Translations under genes and position numbers: made by a program | Part shown: one piece after another, positions 39,476 to 50,000 of the stretch | How positions within the stretch are numbered: the stretch's first letter is position 1 | Layout: each line of letters starts with the position of its first letter | The notes under the pieces: model-generated | Databases searched by the model: none | The model's input: only the letters and a program-made list of their open reading frames with translations | Told to the model about the DNA's origin: nothing | NCBI RefSeq assembly: GCF_024124665.1 | Contig: NZ_JAMXSB010000014.1 | Coordinates: 1-64,000 of the forward strand | Length of the DNA stretch: 64,000 bases | Source: Pleionea sp. CnH1-48 | Lineage (GTDB): Bacteria > Pseudomonadota > Gammaproteobacteria > Enterobacterales > Kangiellaceae | Direction of reading: 5' to 3'

Positions 39476-42400
39476 TCAGTTTCTCCAGGTCACATGGATG
39501 GGATGCTCCATCCATGGATGTTTGATGACAGAGAATCCCCAGGGCAATTGATCGAGTAACATATCAAAAGTTTCTTGATGCACCGTCAGCTGCCATTTAT
39601 CGTCATCCCAATACAATACACCTTGTCGCTGTATAAAGGTCTCTCTGAGGCCCTGAATACTGGTTTTTCCTAGCGCACTCCAGTTTTGAATAACTGCGCT
39701 TAGTAGCCCTTCGATGATCTCTTGCTCTTTGTCAGTCAGTGACCGTTTTTTGGTGCTGAAGTCGATATCTAATCCACATAAAATATTGGATAAGCAATGG
39801 ACCTCATGTTCATTCTCATCTTTAGAAACGATTGCATCTAGAATGGATAAGGCCTTCTGCTGATGTTGAATGCTAGTAAACTGTTCATCTTTAATAAGGC
39901 CGAACATATCAAAGAGTCGCGGCATATAAGTTGCGATGATCACAATGCCCGCATTATCGACAGAAACACTATCATAATCTCGTGACGTCTCAGGCTCTGT
40001 TTCAATAACGTCATCTTCGTAGACCAAGGGCCTGGTTGCATCAATAACTTCTTGAATATCAAAGTCATCATCAATTGCTTGATCCGATGCTAACTGCCTT
40101 ATAATAGCTGCCTCATCTAAATGAATATTGCTTTTGCCGTTTTGTTGCTTGAACCAATGCAAGAGGTCACCAATAGCTACTCGGTGGCTAATATAGAACT
40201 GACGTTTATCGATCAAGTTACCCATAAGATAGAGCCACAACTGATGATATATTTCCTTCCTTCTACCCTGGTCGTTTATCAAAATTATCGCCTCGATAAT
40301 TTTCTCTACTTTAGAAACCAGAGAAGGAGAAGACCACCGGTCAAGAAAGAAATAGAGTTTTGCAAACTCACTTTCACTTAGCTCTTGAATTATCAAGGGT
40401 AAATATTTTTTATTCTCTTTAAGAAATAACAACAGCTTTTCTGAAGAGAGCTGGCAAGCTATATCCAGATCGTAATGTGTTGCCTTAGCGATTTTTTCCA
40501 GCAGCTTTGTCAGTTCAGTATTATAGGAAAAGCTTTCATTTCTTAATGAATCTTTTTCGTTCGAGGGTTTGTCGTCGGGAACGCTATCGCTTTGGCTCTG
40601 AATAATACTTTCCAAGTTAATCATTTCTCCACGTACCATAGATATCAAAATCTCATGGTAGAACTTAACAGGATGTTTACTTTTTTTGGAGTATTCTTTT
40701 AGTCCTTCTACGAAACTACTTTTATAGCTATCGTCACCCAAGCAATGTAACTTAATACAGCGAAGAATTAGTGCGATGATAGAGTCAGGATAAGCTGATC
40801 GGCTAAATAGGCTGCTGTACCGTTTATCAAAAGCCATCGCTTTTGACAAACGATACAGCACATCATCATTAACTCTGGTTATTAGTGCTCTGAGCCTTTC
40901 ACCGCTGACTCCAGAAGAAAGATAAGTGAGCAGTTCGTCGAAATTGTTTTTCCGATTAACGAAGTTTTCTATCTCATTTTCTCTGTGTTCTTCCTCTACC
41001 TTAGCTTCAGCTAGAAGCTCCTGAACAATGAGCTGAAACTCACTATTCAACAATCGATAGGGTAAGGCATTAAAACCAACCAGATAGTCAGAAACACTAA
41101 CCCCATGCTGATAGGCCATCGTACTAAACATCTGTTTAAGGTAGCTTTTTTTATTAAAGAAAGATCCCTTCTTTTCCAGAGTATAGATAAGCCCCTGCTC
41201 TAATAGAAAGTGGTTGTCAGTGGCAATATCTAACGATGCACTTTTTTGATTATGTTGCCAAAGAAGACATTTATTCGCCCAACGAAGATAATCAACACCT
41301 TTTCCTACTGCCTCTTCCATGCACTCATGGAGAAATTTTTCGGGAAAATTCCGTACCCAATACTTTCTCTTATCAGGGTTTAAGCATTGTAGATATGATG
41401 AGGTTATTAGCTTTTTCTTTTCTGCATTAGATAACTTAAACCAAATATAGCCATCAAAAACACCCGCCAATAATTTTTGGAAAAACTCCTGAGCTTGGCT
41501 TTGGGATTGCGTCGTTTTAAACTTTACATCTTTAGTAGGATGCTTTTTTCCAACCAGGATTCTATCGACCTTTCTGCAGTCCGAAATCACTTCCTTGATC
41601 AAGTTGATGGATAGATTGGAAAAGTATACTTTCACTTTCTCTGCTTGACGAAAAAGGTCAGCAGTAAAATGAGCTTCATTAAGATAATTGACCTTGCTTA
41701 AAAGAAGGCTTAAAAAGTCTTGATAGAGTGCTTTTTCAGAGTACTCTGACTTGTTGCTCAATATACAATCGATGGAGAATATCCATTGCAACTCGTTGAC
41801 TTCTCTAGCAGATAAATTAATGTTGAGCGTGCAGAAGATATTGGCGATTGCTTCAATATGCTGTAGTAACGATGGAGAAGAGGAGCATAGCTCTAGCCAT
41901 TGGCGTTGCTGACGACTATCCAACACTTCGAATAGGCGCAAGGCCATTTGTCTATTACTAATCATAGAGTACAGCCAGTGCTTGTTGCGAGGTCCCATAG
42001 ATAGCAACTTATCGATGTGTTGATAAATGCTTATGTTTTCTGTTGTTAGATGCCCCTTATTCAACATCTCTTCTACTGCCACAAGTCGCTCATCGTTCGC
42101 CATCAATTCTCGCTCTGATTCTTGTCCAGAGCCTGATGCAATACTGTCCTCTCTGATAGAGCTTTCAAGAATAGTCTCTAAATGAATAGTTTCTCCATCT
42201 AATAAGGTAGAAAACAAGTTTACCCAGAAGAGCGCTGGCTTATCCGCTTTCTTTGAATATTCCTCGCATGCTTTTATGATTTCGTTCTGTGGTTTTCCAT
42301 ATAAACAAGACCAGCTTATTAAAATCCACTGTTTCAGCAAACCAGGATCTTTGTTAGCCAAGTATTCATGGGCAGTATATTTTTCATTTCTGAGTCGGAA

Positions 42401-43756
42401 TAAGATAGGATTGACCAATGCTTTACCCTGATCATCCATCTGTTTGACATCAGTTAAAACACTATCAATATCATTAACGACTTGATGGCCATAAAGCCAA
42501 TAAGTGATCTTACTACTGACTTGAAGCTCTCTATTGGAATTATCAACTAACTTATCTTCCTCAAGCAGCTCGTTCAATAATTGCTTTATTTCTGTTTTTC
42601 CTTGCCAATCGGAGGAATATTGATTCAGAGTACTCAACACTTCATCATAACTTTGATTATTAGCACTTGCCGATTGCCTTATTACTCCCTTCAGGTAAGT
42701 TTTCCGATTAAAGTAACTTCCCCTATCATTAAAAATGTAGCTTAATGTGAAGGACCATAGATGTTCCTCCAGTCTACCTTGTTGACTGTGTAGATGCTTT
42801 TCGTCCTCATTGTTCTTGGACTTATCGATAACAGAAACTATGTAGTCCTTTTCTTCTGGTAATCTGAGATCGATAATGTCGACAAGTTTTTCTCTTTTAA
42901 GAAACTTAACAAGCCGACGACGAGTATCTGAATAATAGCTTAGAGATTCAATGTCCGACAATAGGTTCGATGCTTCTTGATGAATGAGTAAATTCCAGTG
43001 TTTGTTTAGTGAAGAGCTATCTAGCTGCCTGAAAATTTGGTAGAAGCTCAACAACCCTACATCTTCACCTAAAAGTGCTTTCTGAATGTTTTTCCCAAAC
43101 GCCGTATTTTGCCAGGATTGACTGAACACTAGCTTTCGTAAATGCTCTTTGTGATCGTTATCAAGTAAGAGCAAATAACGATAGAGCAGAGAGTCAAGGT
43201 TAGCTCTGCCAGTTTCCGCAACGAGCTTGATAAGAACCGATGACCATAGCTGGTGATATCTTGAATAATCCAAGCTTAGAAAGTGACTGCGAGCGTAGTT
43301 TGATATGAGAACCATCAAACGATATACAGATTTATCTTTTTTACTATATTGTTTTAGCCAGTCTAGACGTTTTGCATCGCTAGAGGCCATAAGACCTGCG
43401 ATTAATGCCTCACTATTAAGAGAGATGTCACCGTCTTGATTTAATTGCTCTCCGTCAATGAATGGTTTCGAGCTTACTCTAGTACTTTTCGCATGATTGG
43501 AAAGCGCCTGTTTCAGCTTCTCTTCTAGCTTTTCTTCAAAAACTTGCTCTACTTCTCGTGTTTTACAAAGTCCTAAATCGAGCTTGATTTCGTCAATTTG
43601 TAGCTCGTAGTCATGATACTTGTCGAACACTGACTCCACAATAGCGAGCAAATTCTGACAGACGAGAGACTCAATCTCTTTCGATATGTTATTCTGATCT
43701 GCCCCAGAAGAAGCGTGGAAGTCGAATAGTAAATTCTCCACATGATGCGATTTCAC
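39476..43756 (-). CDS. Contractile injection system tape-measure-type protein (Pvc14/CIS_TMP-like)
   Basis: 1426 residues. The N-terminus HHVENLLFDFHASSGADQ followed by an amphipathic region (YELQIDEIKLDLGL) is the hallmark of the CIS tape-measure family. The C-terminus has the conserved IIATYMPRLFDMFGLI and TDKEQEIIEGLLSAVIQNW, with GLRETFIQRQGVLYWDDD. The middle is predicted mostly alpha-helical and contains two related segments about 520 residues apart (SYFNRKTYLKGVI near 345; SFFNKKSYLKQMF near 865), suggesting internal duplication. If it sets tube length like phage tape measures, the particle trunk would be long. It overlaps the preceding baseplate gene by 4 bases. Confidence 0.88.
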   Translation of the reverse strand: MKSHHVENLLFDFHASSGADQNNISKEIESLVCQNLLAIVESVFDKYHDYELQIDEIKLDLGLCKTREVEQVFEEKLEEKLKQALSNHAKSTRVSSKPFIDGEQLNQDGDISLNSEALIAGLMASSDAKRLDWLKQYSKKDKSVYRLMVLISNYARSHFLSLDYSRYHQLWSSVLIKLVAETGRANLDSLLYRYLLLLDNDHKEHLRKLVFSQSWQNTAFGKNIQKALLGEDVGLLSFYQIFRQLDSSSLNKHWNLLIHQEASNLLSDIESLSYYSDTRRRLVKFLKREKLVDIIDLRLPEEKDYIVSVIDKSKNNEDEKHLHSQQGRLEEHLWSFTLSYIFNDRGSYFNRKTYLKGVIRQSASANNQSYDEVLSTLNQYSSDWQGKTEIKQLLNELLEEDKLVDNSNRELQVSSKITYWLYGHQVVNDIDSVLTDVKQMDDQGKALVNPILFRLRNEKYTAHEYLANKDPGLLKQWILISWSCLYGKPQNEIIKACEEYSKKADKPALFWVNLFSTLLDGETIHLETILESSIREDSIASGSGQESERELMANDERLVAVEEMLNKGHLTTENISIYQHIDKLLSMGPRNKHWLYSMISNRQMALRLFEVLDSRQQRQWLELCSSSPSLLQHIEAIANIFCTLNINLSAREVNELQWIFSIDCILSNKSEYSEKALYQDFLSLLLSKVNYLNEAHFTADLFRQAEKVKVYFSNLSINLIKEVISDCRKVDRILVGKKHPTKDVKFKTTQSQSQAQEFFQKLLAGVFDGYIWFKLSNAEKKKLITSSYLQCLNPDKRKYWVRNFPEKFLHECMEEAVGKGVDYLRWANKCLLWQHNQKSASLDIATDNHFLLEQGLIYTLEKKGSFFNKKSYLKQMFSTMAYQHGVSVSDYLVGFNALPYRLLNSEFQLIVQELLAEAKVEEEHRENEIENFVNRKNNFDELLTYLSSGVSGERLRALITRVNDDVLYRLSKAMAFDKRYSSLFSRSAYPDSIIALILRCIKLHCLGDDSYKSSFVEGLKEYSKKSKHPVKFYHEILISMVRGEMINLESIIQSQSDSVPDDKPSNEKDSLRNESFSYNTELTKLLEKIAKATHYDLDIACQLSSEKLLLFLKENKKYLPLIIQELSESEFAKLYFFLDRWSSPSLVSKVEKIIEAIILINDQGRRKEIYHQLWLYLMGNLIDKRQFYISHRVAIGDLLHWFKQQNGKSNIHLDEAAIIRQLASDQAIDDDFDIQEVIDATRPLVYEDDVIETEPETSRDYDSVSVDNAGIVIIATYMPRLFDMFGLIKDEQFTSIQHQQKALSILDAIVSKDENEHEVHCLSNILCGLDIDFSTKKRSLTDKEQEIIEGLLSAVIQNWSALGKTSIQGLRETFIQRQGVLYWDDDKWQLTVHQETFDMLLDQLPWGFSVIKHPWMEHPIHVTWRN

Positions 43757-46224
43757 GCTTTTTTCTCCATCAAAATATTGCGGAGCTTCTCTGAAATGGG
43801 GTCAATGTCTTCTGGTTTGCATAAGTCAGACTCCAATAGCTTGAGCCATTTTTTATAGGCCACTTCAAACTGAAACATCTCTTTTATTGAGAGCCAATGA
43901 AATTTAGGAAGTATGTGCGCAGGACAGTTGAGTCGAATCGTCTCTTCGGTAAACTGCTGAAACTTGTTACTGCTGCACCGTGCAGTCCAGCTGGGCAGAA
44001 CAATGCTAACAGTCATATTGCAAAAGGCTTTCTCTTCACTTGACCAATCATCTTGACTTCTCGGTCTTAACAGAAGATGCTCAACCACGTGCATGCCTTC
44101 ACTTTCCAGGTTGATATGAATCAGGAACTGCTGCAATTTATTGACCGCAATAACGGCTTTATCATAAGAATCAAAGTCGGCAATTGTTCGCCATACTCTG
44201 CATTCAGCATCGAAAAACACGACTCTGAACTCATCTTGATGCCGTTCAGTGATACGATAGTTATCCAGGAATATTCCTTGGGTTAGCAACTTATCACTAA
44301 TAAAGCTCTCACTGACTGGAAACTTGCCCTCAAAAGCTTCTCTAACTTTTTCTAAAGAATAGCTACCAAAAACTTCTCTGGCTTCAATATGGATATAATC
44401 ATTACTGACGTCTTGAGTACTGATGCTTTCCGATGTCTCAGGAAAAGTGATCTCCTTACCAGACTCATAGCTATCCAGATTACCTTCGCTAAGCTGAATA
44501 CCATTTCTAAAAATACCGAAGCTTAGGGAGTGACAGGAATATCTTTTAAAACCTAACAGGAGGCTGCATTTTAACTGCAGTCCAGAGACATTAGGGCGTC
44601 CCCATGACGCTTGCTTATAGTTAAATGCAGAAGCTCTGTCTCGAGTAACTTTCTCTATAAGATGCAAAAACCTTATTTTATTCTTAACAATCAAGCTTTC
44701 GAGTTGCGTATTAGTGTAATAATAGTTGTAGTGCCGCAGAGAATTTTGTGTAAAAGACTCGCCATACAGAGCTATAAAGTAGTCCAAAAGTCGACTTTTT
44801 CTGTCTAGTAGGTTATCAAACTTAGTATTAAGTTCTGACAAGATATCTTTTCTGTCCTCTAAGAATAACGACTCAATGTCACCCGCACTTTCGTTACTTA
44901 ACTCGAAGTCTTTATAGCTTTGCTTAAAGCCCATATCGTTAGAGAATAGCTGCTTGATGTTGTTAATATAGGACACTCGATTAGCAATAATCTGATCAAA
45001 GATAAGCAGGTAAGCTTTTAACTGAGCAGCCTGGGCTTTACGCTCATTGCTCTCTGAGCGAGGTATGCCAAATCGATTAATTCCATAAGTAGCGGGAAAA
45101 TCATTTTGTATCGAGCTGTAGCTTGACAAATCGATGTAATTGCCTCGAGGCTTTGAGTAAAGGTCAGTAGCGTTAAATTTTGCCCGTCTTAAAGATGAGT
45201 TTTTAAACACTAACTCTTCATAACGCACCTTCAATTGTTCAAAAGGTACAGATACGGAGCGCTTGTTAATAGACAATTTAACTTTTATGTCTTCTTGGCT
45301 CTCCGGAATTTTCAGACGTGTTTGTACAGAATAATTGCTCTTATCAAAATAAGGGACTGGTTTTCCATCAACCAAAAAAGACAGTTCAACAATGTCTTCT
45401 ACACCATCGATTTCTTTCACGAAAGAAAAGAAACTGGATATCGCTATTTCTTTAAAGTCATCAGCGAGATCATCATCTTTAAAAAAACCGTGCTGAGTAA
45501 AAGGCCCTCGAAATAAGTGCTCTAAGTTAACCTCTTCACTCTCACCATAGTCACTGTACGAGAAACATTTTTTGCTACCAGAAATGTGTTGCAAGCACTG
45601 ATAGTACAGCTCCGCCAGTATGTATTCGGGAGCTCGCTGGCTATTAATATCAATCTCTGCATGCAGCTCGCAGTACTGCTCATCAACAGTATAAATTTGT
45701 CGTAGATCTTCACCCATACTGCGATTGGCATGAAAAACTCGACTGACCTGCTCAATCAATGAACTTTTGTTATCAGTCAGAGTGTGCGATTCGGCCTGTT
45801 GATCGACAGAAACAATGATGTCGTACAGACCTGAAACTCCAGCCTCTTCTGTCGATAAAGGAATGACTCTTAAATCTTCTACCGCCGGTACTTGATCCAA
45901 AATTACTTTTTTTAGATCAGTAGTGGTCACTGCTTCTGAAGGAAAGATGTCTTCGGGAAGATGTAGTGCAAGCTTCTGAAAATCCAGTTCTTCATTCTTA
46001 TTACAAAGATAATCAGGTACATTAAAATCAGCGTAGTAGCTCAGTTCGGTAAGCGCATAACAAAGTTGCTCCCAAATAGTGACGCCAGGATCATGAACAT
46101 TATAATCCGTCCATAACTGGCCAGAAGTTTGTTGAGAAAGTTCGATGGCTAGCTTTCTCAATTCCGTAAAGCTTAGCGCATCTTGCTGTGCCTTCTGTTT
46201 GATATTTCTAATTGCCGAATTCAT
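43753..46224 (-). CDS. eCIS baseplate component with WTDYNVHDPGVTI motif
   Basis: 823 residues. Residues 38-54 read LWTDYNVHDPGVTIWEQ, a motif shared by large baseplate wedge proteins of eCIS (Afp11/12-type and relatives), followed by LCYALTELSYYADF. The middle part has ESNERKAQAAQLKAYLLIFD, also recurrent in these loci, and the end contains EGMHVVEHLLLRPRSQ. I cannot tell which PVC number it corresponds to. It overlaps the fibre-like gene upstream and the tape-measure gene downstream by 4 bases each, implying coupled translation and stoichiometric assembly. Confidence 0.8.
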   Translation of the reverse strand: MNSAIRNIKQKAQQDALSFTELRKLAIELSQQTSGQLWTDYNVHDPGVTIWEQLCYALTELSYYADFNVPDYLCNKNEELDFQKLALHLPEDIFPSEAVTTTDLKKVILDQVPAVEDLRVIPLSTEEAGVSGLYDIIVSVDQQAESHTLTDNKSSLIEQVSRVFHANRSMGEDLRQIYTVDEQYCELHAEIDINSQRAPEYILAELYYQCLQHISGSKKCFSYSDYGESEEVNLEHLFRGPFTQHGFFKDDDLADDFKEIAISSFFSFVKEIDGVEDIVELSFLVDGKPVPYFDKSNYSVQTRLKIPESQEDIKVKLSINKRSVSVPFEQLKVRYEELVFKNSSLRRAKFNATDLYSKPRGNYIDLSSYSSIQNDFPATYGINRFGIPRSESNERKAQAAQLKAYLLIFDQIIANRVSYINNIKQLFSNDMGFKQSYKDFELSNESAGDIESLFLEDRKDILSELNTKFDNLLDRKSRLLDYFIALYGESFTQNSLRHYNYYYTNTQLESLIVKNKIRFLHLIEKVTRDRASAFNYKQASWGRPNVSGLQLKCSLLLGFKRYSCHSLSFGIFRNGIQLSEGNLDSYESGKEITFPETSESISTQDVSNDYIHIEAREVFGSYSLEKVREAFEGKFPVSESFISDKLLTQGIFLDNYRITERHQDEFRVVFFDAECRVWRTIADFDSYDKAVIAVNKLQQFLIHINLESEGMHVVEHLLLRPRSQDDWSSEEKAFCNMTVSIVLPSWTARCSSNKFQQFTEETIRLNCPAHILPKFHWLSIKEMFQFEVAYKKWLKLLESDLCKPEDIDPISEKLRNILMEKKA

Positions 46225-47024
46225 GAGGCACTCCCATTGTCCTGCTCATTCATCCAGCTTCCACTCATGTCTTCATCAAACCATAACTTGGTTATCGAGT
46301 AACGGATTCTGATGCCTTCGCCATAGTCGCAATTGCTACGGATCTGCAAATAGTATTGGTCTGACTGTTTATCCTTACGCCATCTCAATTTCAGACGATG
46401 GGCAAAAGAGTAGTAATAGGCGTGATGGTATTTCACCTTGTTTTTATGACCTAAGAAGTTGAACAACCAACCCTTAGGGTTGAAAGTATTCATTGCTATG
46501 GCATGCATTAAGGCATATTTTCCAGTGCCTTTGTTACCTGCTCCAGCAATGACCTCAAATGCCTGACAGCCATTTAAACCATCACTGATATCATGCCACT
46601 GGCCATCAGCCAAAGCGCTTTTTGTTTCTATGCCCCGACGTCCCTTTGATTTGATCACTCCATTAACATCAAGTTCACTTTCGGGGCTATTTGTATTGAT
46701 ACCAACTCTACCTTCAGGCGACAGTGAAATAACAGCCGACTGCTGCTCGCTGCCCGAATGTTGCCGAAACGACAACTGATCATTGGATTGTCCATCAAAA
46801 CCAATAGACCAGTTGGGATACTGCACGTTGTTTATTTTATAGAAACTAACCAGGTTATCATTATCGCCAAGAGATGATATTTCTAATCCATTCTCCGGCG
46901 ACTTGTTAAATCCTTCATCGACAATATTGAGCTGAGAGTCAATCAAGTCAGAAAATTGATCAGAAGAAGGGAGTGCTCCTTTTTGGAAAAAACTTTTGAG
47001 AGTGCTGCGATTACGTTTCGCCAT
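46221..47024 (-). CDS. Short fibre-like protein of the injection system
   Basis: 267 residues. N-terminal motif LKSFFQKGALPSSDQFSDLI then DSQLNIVDEGF is common at the base of tail-fibre-like proteins in eCIS loci. It is followed by VGINTNSPESELDVNGVIKS, the repeat type of trimeric phage fibres. The C-terminal 130 residues (ALMHAIAMNTFNPKGWLFNF, HAYYYSFAHRLKLRWRKDK, IRYSITKLWFDED) form a beta-rich domain also seen in related loci. It is far shorter than the Pvc13/Afp13 receptor-binding fibre and lies between two baseplate genes. It may be a baseplate-attached fibre or a decoration carrying target recognition. It overlaps the next gene by 4 bases. Confidence 0.65.
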   Translation of the reverse strand: MAKRNRSTLKSFFQKGALPSSDQFSDLIDSQLNIVDEGFNKSPENGLEISSLGDNDNLVSFYKINNVQYPNWSIGFDGQSNDQLSFRQHSGSEQQSAVISLSPEGRVGINTNSPESELDVNGVIKSKGRRGIETKSALADGQWHDISDGLNGCQAFEVIAGAGNKGTGKYALMHAIAMNTFNPKGWLFNFLGHKNKVKYHHAYYYSFAHRLKLRWRKDKQSDQYYLQIRSNCDYGEGIRIRYSITKLWFDEDMSGSWMNEQDNGSAS

Positions 47025-47025
47025 A

Positions 47026-50000
47026 TCAAGTCACTCCCTTAATAATAAAGTTACTGCCAATTTCAAGCTCATTAATTCCTGTAATGTCGGGCTCTACTGG
47101 AAAAGTAACATCAGCAACCTCAATGGAGTGGCGAGCATCTGGTAGTGGAAGGCTCCAGGGGAACTTCGCTTTCACTCCCGAGCTTTTGCGATCGGAGTCT
47201 ACCGTATCGACCAGCGTATAAAGCCGCTTATCATGCTCATAGATGTGTAACATGGAGAAGTTAGTAACATACTGAACGTACTCTCTTCGGCGGATAAAAG
47301 ATTCCACGTCTTCCTCTGTAATACGCCAACCGAAATGACATTGCGTACCCTGGCTATACCAAGGACTAATGTACTCCGAAAGCTCTCGATTCAGTTGGCT
47401 TACATAGAGCCCGCCGAGAGAAGCATTTTCGAATTTGACGGAGCAACGTACTTGTACTCGCTCGTAAGAGGGGTTTCTAACTTCAATCTCTGCAAAAGGT
47501 GTCGAGAGATTCCCAACAAATTCATAGATTCTTTTTAACAAGGTACTGTTCGCCATCAACCTGGTTTCTGGCTGACAGTTTGCTGGTAAATTTGGCACAA
47601 CAAGTATCAATAGATGCCCGGGCTTTAATTCAAGAGTATCCGAGCATAGATTGGCAAAACATTTGACTATTTGTAACTCGGGAAAGTGTTCAATAATCAA
47701 CAACTCGTAGTCCAAGGGCGTAACGGCTCGAAATTTATGCTTGAGCCTCTCCGATATTCTTACAACTTGCTCTTTTTTACTGTGACTGAGCAATGCTTTC
47801 TTTTGTTGATAAATAGATACTAAAGATTTAATGTTTTTTTGTTCGGCTTGTTTTTTCCATGCCGTGACTTTATTAACTCTTTCCACTGCTGTAGACATCT
47901 TTTTTACTTCTATGACATTAGCAACAACACGAATAAGACTAGAGTAGTGTTCAAGATCGTCACTCGTGCTGACTCTCAACCAATAATTCGATGCAATATC
48001 TGGGCTACTGTCGCGGCGCATATTGCTGGGCAAGGATAATGAAATCAACCCTGACTTCAACAAACCTTGGGTGTCATCAGACAACACATTGTCTTTGGGC
48101 AATCGCTTCCACCCATCATAGGACAAATAGAACCACTGTATATTGGGGTTATTTCTGCGCACTGGATGACGAGAATTTTCGGCCATGTGAAAAAACAGAC
48201 TAAGATTTTTTGGCAGAGCGTGGCAGTTAAAACCGATGAATAAGTTACCATCATAAGCATAACGAGGAATGAAACTAAGATGAGAACGCTGCTTTCCTAC
48301 ATCCAAATTAGCAAACGAGTGAATATGGAAAACGTTATTAGCACCTGAATGTTCTACTTCTTTCAGATTAAATGTATCAATGACATCTCTTGCATGATAA
48401 TTAACTGAAAAGTCATTGATAATCGGAGTGTAAGGCGTATTGGGAAGATTTCTTTTGAGCTTCTCTTTAACCTTAGCGTTAAAAGCAATGGTGTCGGATA
48501 AGAGCACAGGATACTCTCTATGTCCAAAGACCATATCTGGCTCATTGATCTTCATTTTATAATGACCATTGCGCGCTTCGTTTGCCAACCGGAACATTTG
48601 CTCGCTGATCAGGTTGTTAATTGCTTGAAAGTGCTTGTTCTTGGAAAAGTGTATTTGATGATGAGAAGCCAGGCGCTCGCCTTCTTCTTGTTGAGAGAAT
48701 AAATGTTTCTTATCAATAGGAACCCACTTCCCCTCACTGAGAAGATCTATCGAAACAGTAAATGACTGATTATCAACTTCACTGTACTGCTGATAGTATT
48801 CTCTAAATCCACCATAGATACTTGGTAGATCTCCCCACTCAATATTTAAACTGACAGACTCGAGTTTTTTAAATGCCATCTCATAACTGGCAAAAGCAAA
48901 GTATGAGTTAGAGGAGGGCAGAGGTCCAAAAGGCTGAAAAGGTTTGGTTGCATCCAGTTGCCCATTGTGATTATACAAATTCAACTTTCTTAGTTGTTTG
49001 ACCTTAACATCAATCGCAATGTTGCTAATGATTAACTCACTGAACAGCGAGTAGGGAAAGAAGTTTGCCTGATGATTAATACAACACTTAACAACAGGTT
49101 TAGTACACGATAGCCCTTCTCCATGGATAGCCTTTTGGTAACCTATGATAGCTTCCATTCCTGGGTGCAAACTTAGGTGGATCTTCATACCCCAGTTTTG
49201 AGATCCTGATATAACAGGTTCATAGCTATATTCTTGAAATGACAACCAACCATTCTCTCCCGTTACTTCTATCCTAAATACATTCTTAAAGATTTTGTAA
49301 TAACTATAGAGGCTATTCTTTGACAGTAACTCTTTAATGCTTTTGCATACCTCGGGTTCAGAGATTTTCCAGTTATTATCTAATAATGTTACTATGAATT
49401 CGCGATCAGACTGGCTTAGCCAACGCATACCGGATATCAGGTGACGCCCATACAAACTGCCAAATAAATCAAGCAGGTGCTCACGGCTGGTTGTTTTTGC
49501 CATCTTTGCCATAAGAAAGTACTTCAGTAAGTTGACTCTCTGGGCTTGTAGTGGCTGACAAAAAAATTGATTAATCTGAAACTCTGAATAACATGAAAGC
49601 AACGAATTGATAGTACCTTTCGTATTTTCAAAGCCAGAGGGATACTTTTTCAGCAGATGTTCAAAAACGATATATAAACAGTCATTGTTTATTGATGACC
49701 AACTGGATTCGGCATTGTCCTCTTTACGGTCTTTACACTCTTTCAGATAGTCACTTAACGCCATGTTCGCCGACTTGTAGTCGAGAAACTCAAACTCTAT
49801 TTCAATGTCTCTTTGCCCTTCTCTCAGCGAAAGCACCTGAGAGGAAAATGCAATTCCGATATCAGCATCTTTACTTTCTATACTGTTTTGGTAGGGTTTC
49901 TCTTCACCAAAGAGCGGCCACTCTTCAAAAGCCTGTTCTCCTTCTCCCATTGGACTTGTTTCTGGATTGTTAACTGGTATATGACTGGCTTTGATGCGGG

